From Prolixibacteraceae bacterium (GTDB lineage Bacteria; Bacteroidota; Bacteroidia; Bacteroidales; Prolixibacteraceae), in NCBI GenBank assembly GCA_028377305.1, contig JAONJW010000014.1, positions 1 to 58,713 of the forward strand: 58,713 nt of DNA. The letters are read 5' to 3'. Position numbers and translations under genes: made by a program. Numbering within the stretch: position 1 is the first letter of the stretch; each line of letters starts with the position of its first letter. Below are positions 55,792 to 58,713 of this stretch, piece by piece. Below the pieces are notes generated by a model, which searched no databases, was not told where the DNA came from, and saw only the letters and a list, made by a program, of their open reading frames with translations.

Positions 55792-57279
55792 TTATTTCAA
55801 TGTAAACTTCACACAATAAGCATGTTTACAAGGCGAAGTTTTAGGCAAATCAACATGAATACCTTTTTCCCCTTTTGAAACCTTAACCGGTTCATTAGAC
55901 CCAAGTAAACTAACCTCTTTGATATTGTCAATAGTCACCCCATTCTCTTTATTAAAAGAGGTAATATTAAGAGAATTACTCTCTGGCCAACCTAATACAA
56001 AAGCATAGATCGTTTTATTGTCTTTACTTCTCGTAAAACGAATATCTTTATCGGTATAGTTGAAATCTTTACTTTCACTAAAGCCACCACTCTTCTTCAT
56101 TTTAGTTGGTCCTTCACCAAACAATTTCCATGGTCGAGTATTAAAGACACCCTCTCCATTGACTTCAATCCAATCTCCAATCTCAAGAAGCATTTTCTGT
56201 GCTTCCTCTGGAATTGAACCATCTGCCTGTGGACCTACATTTAGTAGCATACATCCATTCTTAGAGATGATATCAATAAAAATATCGATCAGTTGATTTG
56301 TCTCATAATATGGATGAGTTGGATCATGAAACCAAGGACCTAGGGACGTATCTGTTAACCATGGGTATTTTGTTTGTCCACTAGCACGTCCTCTTTCAAA
56401 ATCTAAGATCCCAGTATAACGCTGCGTTTTTTCTGATTTATGAAAAGCAGCAACATCTTTATTGTTAGCATCTGCCCAATTATAATAATTCGCAAACATC
56501 TTAATTTGGTATTCATCTGGGATAAGCCATCCAAACCCCATATCAAACCAAATCATATCTGGCTCATACTTAACAACAACCTCATCTACAATCTTTAGCC
56601 AATTATCAAGAAAAGCTCGTGAAGGAGGATCCATCTCATCATGTGGCTCACAATACAAACTTTTATTCTTTCCATCGGCACCATCAAACGCATAAGAAGG
56701 ACGGAAATATTCCCAAGTATATGAATGATGGAATGTCGCAAGAAATTTCATTCCCTTCGATTTAATCGCTTTCGCGAGCTCTCCCGTGAAATCTTGATGT
56801 GGAGCACCATCCATACTATTCCATGGCGTCACCTCGGAATCCCACATAGCATAGTTGTCATGATGAATCGCTACAGGACCTGCAAAGCGCGCACCTGCAC
56901 GTGCAAACAATTCTGCCCACTGATTCGCATCAAATTTGTCGGGCTTAAACATTTTGGTAACCTCCTTAAATCCAACTTCATTCTGATCACCAAAACGATC
57001 CTTATGATACTTAAAGGCATTGTTCTTCTTCTGGTACATACCTCTACCATGCCACTGCACACCTCCTTTTCGCTTTTGAGAACAATCAGTAGCCACCGTT
57101 ACTGGTCCCCAATGGGTATAAATACCAAACTTGGCATCCTGAAAGAACTCTGGATTCTTTGAGTGTTTTGCCACCGATTCCCATGTATACTCATACGGGA
57201 GTGCTTTTTGACTCTCTTGCTTCTTACTACTACAGCTAAAAAGTAAAGCCGCCATAGCAATTCCAACTAAATATTTCAT
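55792..57279 (-). CDS. GH29 alpha-L-fucosidase lipoprotein
   Basis: 495 residues. Lipobox LLFSC (Cys16). GH29 features: FGIYTHWGPVTV, GPVAIHHDNYAMWDSEVTPWNS and YEPDMIWFDMGFGW with nucleophile Asp246, then CMLLNVGPQADGSI. First gene of the unit that includes the GH43-like and sulfatase genes. It diverges from the AraC regulator. Confidence 0.92.
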   Translation of the reverse strand: MKYLVGIAMAALLFSCSSKKQESQKALPYEYTWESVAKHSKNPEFFQDAKFGIYTHWGPVTVATDCSQKRKGGVQWHGRGMYQKKNNAFKYHKDRFGDQNEVGFKEVTKMFKPDKFDANQWAELFARAGARFAGPVAIHHDNYAMWDSEVTPWNSMDGAPHQDFTGELAKAIKSKGMKFLATFHHSYTWEYFRPSYAFDGADGKNKSLYCEPHDEMDPPSRAFLDNWLKIVDEVVVKYEPDMIWFDMGFGWLIPDEYQIKMFANYYNWADANNKDVAAFHKSEKTQRYTGILDFERGRASGQTKYPWLTDTSLGPWFHDPTHPYYETNQLIDIFIDIISKNGCMLLNVGPQADGSIPEEAQKMLLEIGDWIEVNGEGVFNTRPWKLFGEGPTKMKKSGGFSESKDFNYTDKDIRFTRSKDNKTIYAFVLGWPESNSLNITSFNKENGVTIDNIKEVSLLGSNEPVKVSKGEKGIHVDLPKTSPCKHAYCVKFTLK

Positions 57280-57519
57280 GATAAATTAGTTATATTATTT
57301 GTTTTTATTTCATTTTTAATCAAATCGTCCATATCTATTCACACCATCATCATTCCTATTTTCCTTCCCCAAAATTACCTCTGAGCTGAATCTCAACATC
57401 AATGCACCAGAACCCCAATCAGTGGATAAGTCTCTAGTTTACAATAAACCTAAAAATCAAATTAAACAAAGAGAGGGAGATGAATTAAATTTGACCTAAA
57501 AATACTAGTAAGCCTAAGG
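57280..57519. other. Divergent regulatory region
   Basis: About 240 bases between the GH29 unit and the conserved 47-bp element, with no gene. It should hold the minus-strand promoter, but no exact consensus was recognised. Confidence 0.35.
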
Positions 57520-57566
57520 CTAAAAAATGGGATTTTGTTTATTTTTAATGGATAATATTTTACTAT
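57520..57566. promoter_or_regulatory. 47-bp conserved element, copy A (candidate AraC operator)
   Basis: Copy of the 50749-50795 element, 37 of 47 bases identical with no gaps. ATGG cores start at 57527 and 57548, 21 bp apart. It ends 17 bases before the AraC-type regulator start and lies about 240 bases upstream of the GH29 unit, so it may control both and allow autoregulation. Confidence 0.7.
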
Positions 57567-57582
57567 TCTCGACTTACTAAAT

Positions 57583-58470
57583 ATGGACACCCTTAAAAAA
57601 CAAGATGGATTCACAGGACAACGAATGATCTACATTCCAGATCACGTTGAAAAACAGATCCTTGAAGATCCTCGTATTAATGACCTCTACATTACTCATA
57701 TTGGACACTTTCCAAAAGCTAAAGGACAATACAGGAATCGACCAACAGGGTGCGAACAGTACATTCTATTTTACTGCAAATCTGGTGAAGGTGTGATTAC
57801 AATCGAAGGGAAAGAGACTAGAGTAGAAAGTAATAATGTTTTTATCATCCCTCCAAACAAACGGTGTATTTACAGATCGTCAAACACTAAACCTTGGGAT
57901 AACTATTGGATACACTACACTGGCAAAAATGCAGCACTATATACCCCAATTGGTGGTATCCCACTCTCAATTGATGAGGCAATAAATGCACGCATCGAAG
58001 ACCGAATGATCATTTTCGAACAGATGCTACAAAACCTTGAACAGTACAACATTTTCGAAAATGTAATTTTTGCAAATGTATGCCTTAAATACTATCTAAC
58101 TTCCATCAAACAGATCGAAAATTTCAGATTCTCTCGAGACAAACCAAGTGGAGATTATTTTAGCACTGCATTATCATTTATGACCAACAACACTGATAAA
58201 CGTATCTCATTAACAGAATTAAGTCAAATATGCGGATGCTCAAAGGCAAACCTCTATAAGATATTCATGAAAAAACTCAACTGTTCACCTATGGAGTATT
58301 TTCTACAAATGAAGATACAAAAAGCCTGCCGGTATCTAGCGAACTCTGAAATGCGAATAAAAGAGATTGCATTATCCTTGGGCTACGACGATCAATACTA
58401 CTTTTCTCGTCTATTCTCAAAGCACATAAAGATGTCCCCTAGTCAATTCAGAAATTACGAAAAAGCATAA
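57583..58470 (+). CDS. AraC-family transcriptional regulator
   Basis: 295 residues. The N-terminal cupin-like sensor domain (about 15-165) has GEGVITIEGKETRVESNNVFIIPPN, a typical AraC ligand-binding fold. The C-terminal double HTH (about 205-295) carries LTELSQICGCSKANLYKIF and IKEIALSLGYDDQYYFSRLF, then the conserved SPSQFR. Predicted cytoplasmic activator that senses a sugar and drives the adjacent fucose genes. It is divergent to them. Confidence 0.92.
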   Translation: MDTLKKQDGFTGQRMIYIPDHVEKQILEDPRINDLYITHIGHFPKAKGQYRNRPTGCEQYILFYCKSGEGVITIEGKETRVESNNVFIIPPNKRCIYRSSNTKPWDNYWIHYTGKNAALYTPIGGIPLSIDEAINARIEDRMIIFEQMLQNLEQYNIFENVIFANVCLKYYLTSIKQIENFRFSRDKPSGDYFSTALSFMTNNTDKRISLTELSQICGCSKANLYKIFMKKLNCSPMEYFLQMKIQKACRYLANSEMRIKEIALSLGYDDQYYFSRLFSKHIKMSPSQFRNYEKA

Positions 58471-58560
58471 TAAGCACACCATATCGTAAACAGTACAGGT
58501 CACACTTTATTTAGTCCTACAAAACTAAGTATATTAAAATCACAATCCAGATGACAAGAA
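58471..58560. other. Spacer after the AraC gene
   Basis: Short AT-rich spacer with no terminator recognised; it leads into the tandem repeat. Confidence 0.3.
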
Positions 58561-58615
58561 ATTGACAAGAGATTGACAAGAGATTGACAAGAGATTGACA
58601 GGGGATTGACAGGGG
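58561..58615. repeat. Five 11-bp tandem repeats
   Basis: Five contiguous copies of ATTGACAAGAG or ATTGACAGGGG (three of the first, two of the second), preceded by a partial copy. The period is one DNA turn. No spacers, so not a CRISPR array. Confidence 0.95.
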
Positions 58616-58713
58616 ATCACTCCCTAATTGACTGCGACATTATTCGTAACTCTTTTGAATTCCATTCGAAGATCCCTCACCCATTCTAGTTTTCGATGAA
58701 TCAACTTCGAATG

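Noticed and set aside
58561-58615. Repeats considered as a CRISPR array or iteron origin
   Set aside because: 11-bp head-to-tail units with no spacers; no replication gene, DnaA boxes or plasmid features nearby.

Overview
This window comes from an AT-rich member of the Bacteroidota, probably a marine or alga-associated gliding bacterium. The evidence is gldE and gldD, exact Bacteroidota-type -7 promoter elements (TAnnTTTG) ahead of many housekeeping genes, many lipoproteins, a DUF5686 and a DUF3078 outer-membrane protein, a CarboxypepD_reg domain, a TonB-like protein, a cysteate synthase of the kind linked to sulfonolipids, and a sulfatase plus GH29 fucosidase locus. No rRNA, CRISPR array, intact insertion sequence or prophage is visible.

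Layout. (1) 1-2540: tRNA-Arg(TCT), cysteate synthase, and an ion channel with a K+ filter. (2) 2572-9966, minus strand: an operon of four lipoproteins (GH92 mannosidase, CBM9-like protein, a large transglutaminase-like protein, an alpha/beta hydrolase), probably acting on mannose-rich glycans or glycoproteins. (3) 9967-11024: a gene-free stretch with a 3 x 22 bp tandem repeat and a 180-bp imperfect palindrome. (4) 11025-15020: TonB-like protein, DUF5686 outer-membrane protein and a small secreted protein. (5) 15201-37479: mostly housekeeping. It holds a catalytically degenerate tyrosine-recombinase-like protein, DUF1599, DoxX/MauE, tpiA, a C1 peptidase, a DEAD-box helicase, a decayed ISL3-type transposase, dsbD, RNase G, a 30-residue COX24/AURKAIP1-like protein, HU, mutY-ssb-gldE-gldD-PPTase, zwf-pgl, a CorA-type transporter, an SRPBCC protein, a UbiA/MqnP-type prenyltransferase and DUF3078. 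(6) 37536-38456: an EamA transporter, followed by about 0.9 kb with no recognisable gene. (7) 39358-58470: a fucose / sulfated-fucan locus.

The fucose locus has an AraC-type regulator (57583, plus strand) facing a minus-strand unit of GH29, a GH43-like beta-propeller protein and a sulfatase. Next come a second sulfatase with its own terminator, a seven-gene sugar-oxidation operon (lipoprotein mutarotase, SSS symporter, acid-sugar dehydratase, MDR and SDR dehydrogenases, amidohydrolase lactonase, aldo/keto reductase), two more GH29 genes and a GH29 pseudogene. Working model: secreted sulfatases and fucosidases release L-fucose, the mutarotase and Na+ symporter aid uptake, and the cytoplasmic enzymes convert fucose to fuconolactone, fuconate and 2-keto-3-deoxyfuconate, followed by oxidation. 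No SusC/SusD pair and no C-C cleaving enzyme (aldolase or FAH-type hydrolase) is in the window, so the system is either completed elsewhere or atypical.

The least expected signal is a 47-bp element (37/47 identical, no gaps) at 50749-50795 and 57520-57566, upstream of the catabolic operon and between the regulator and the hydrolase operon. Each copy holds two ATGG-containing half-sites exactly 21 bp apart, as expected for an AraC-family operator.
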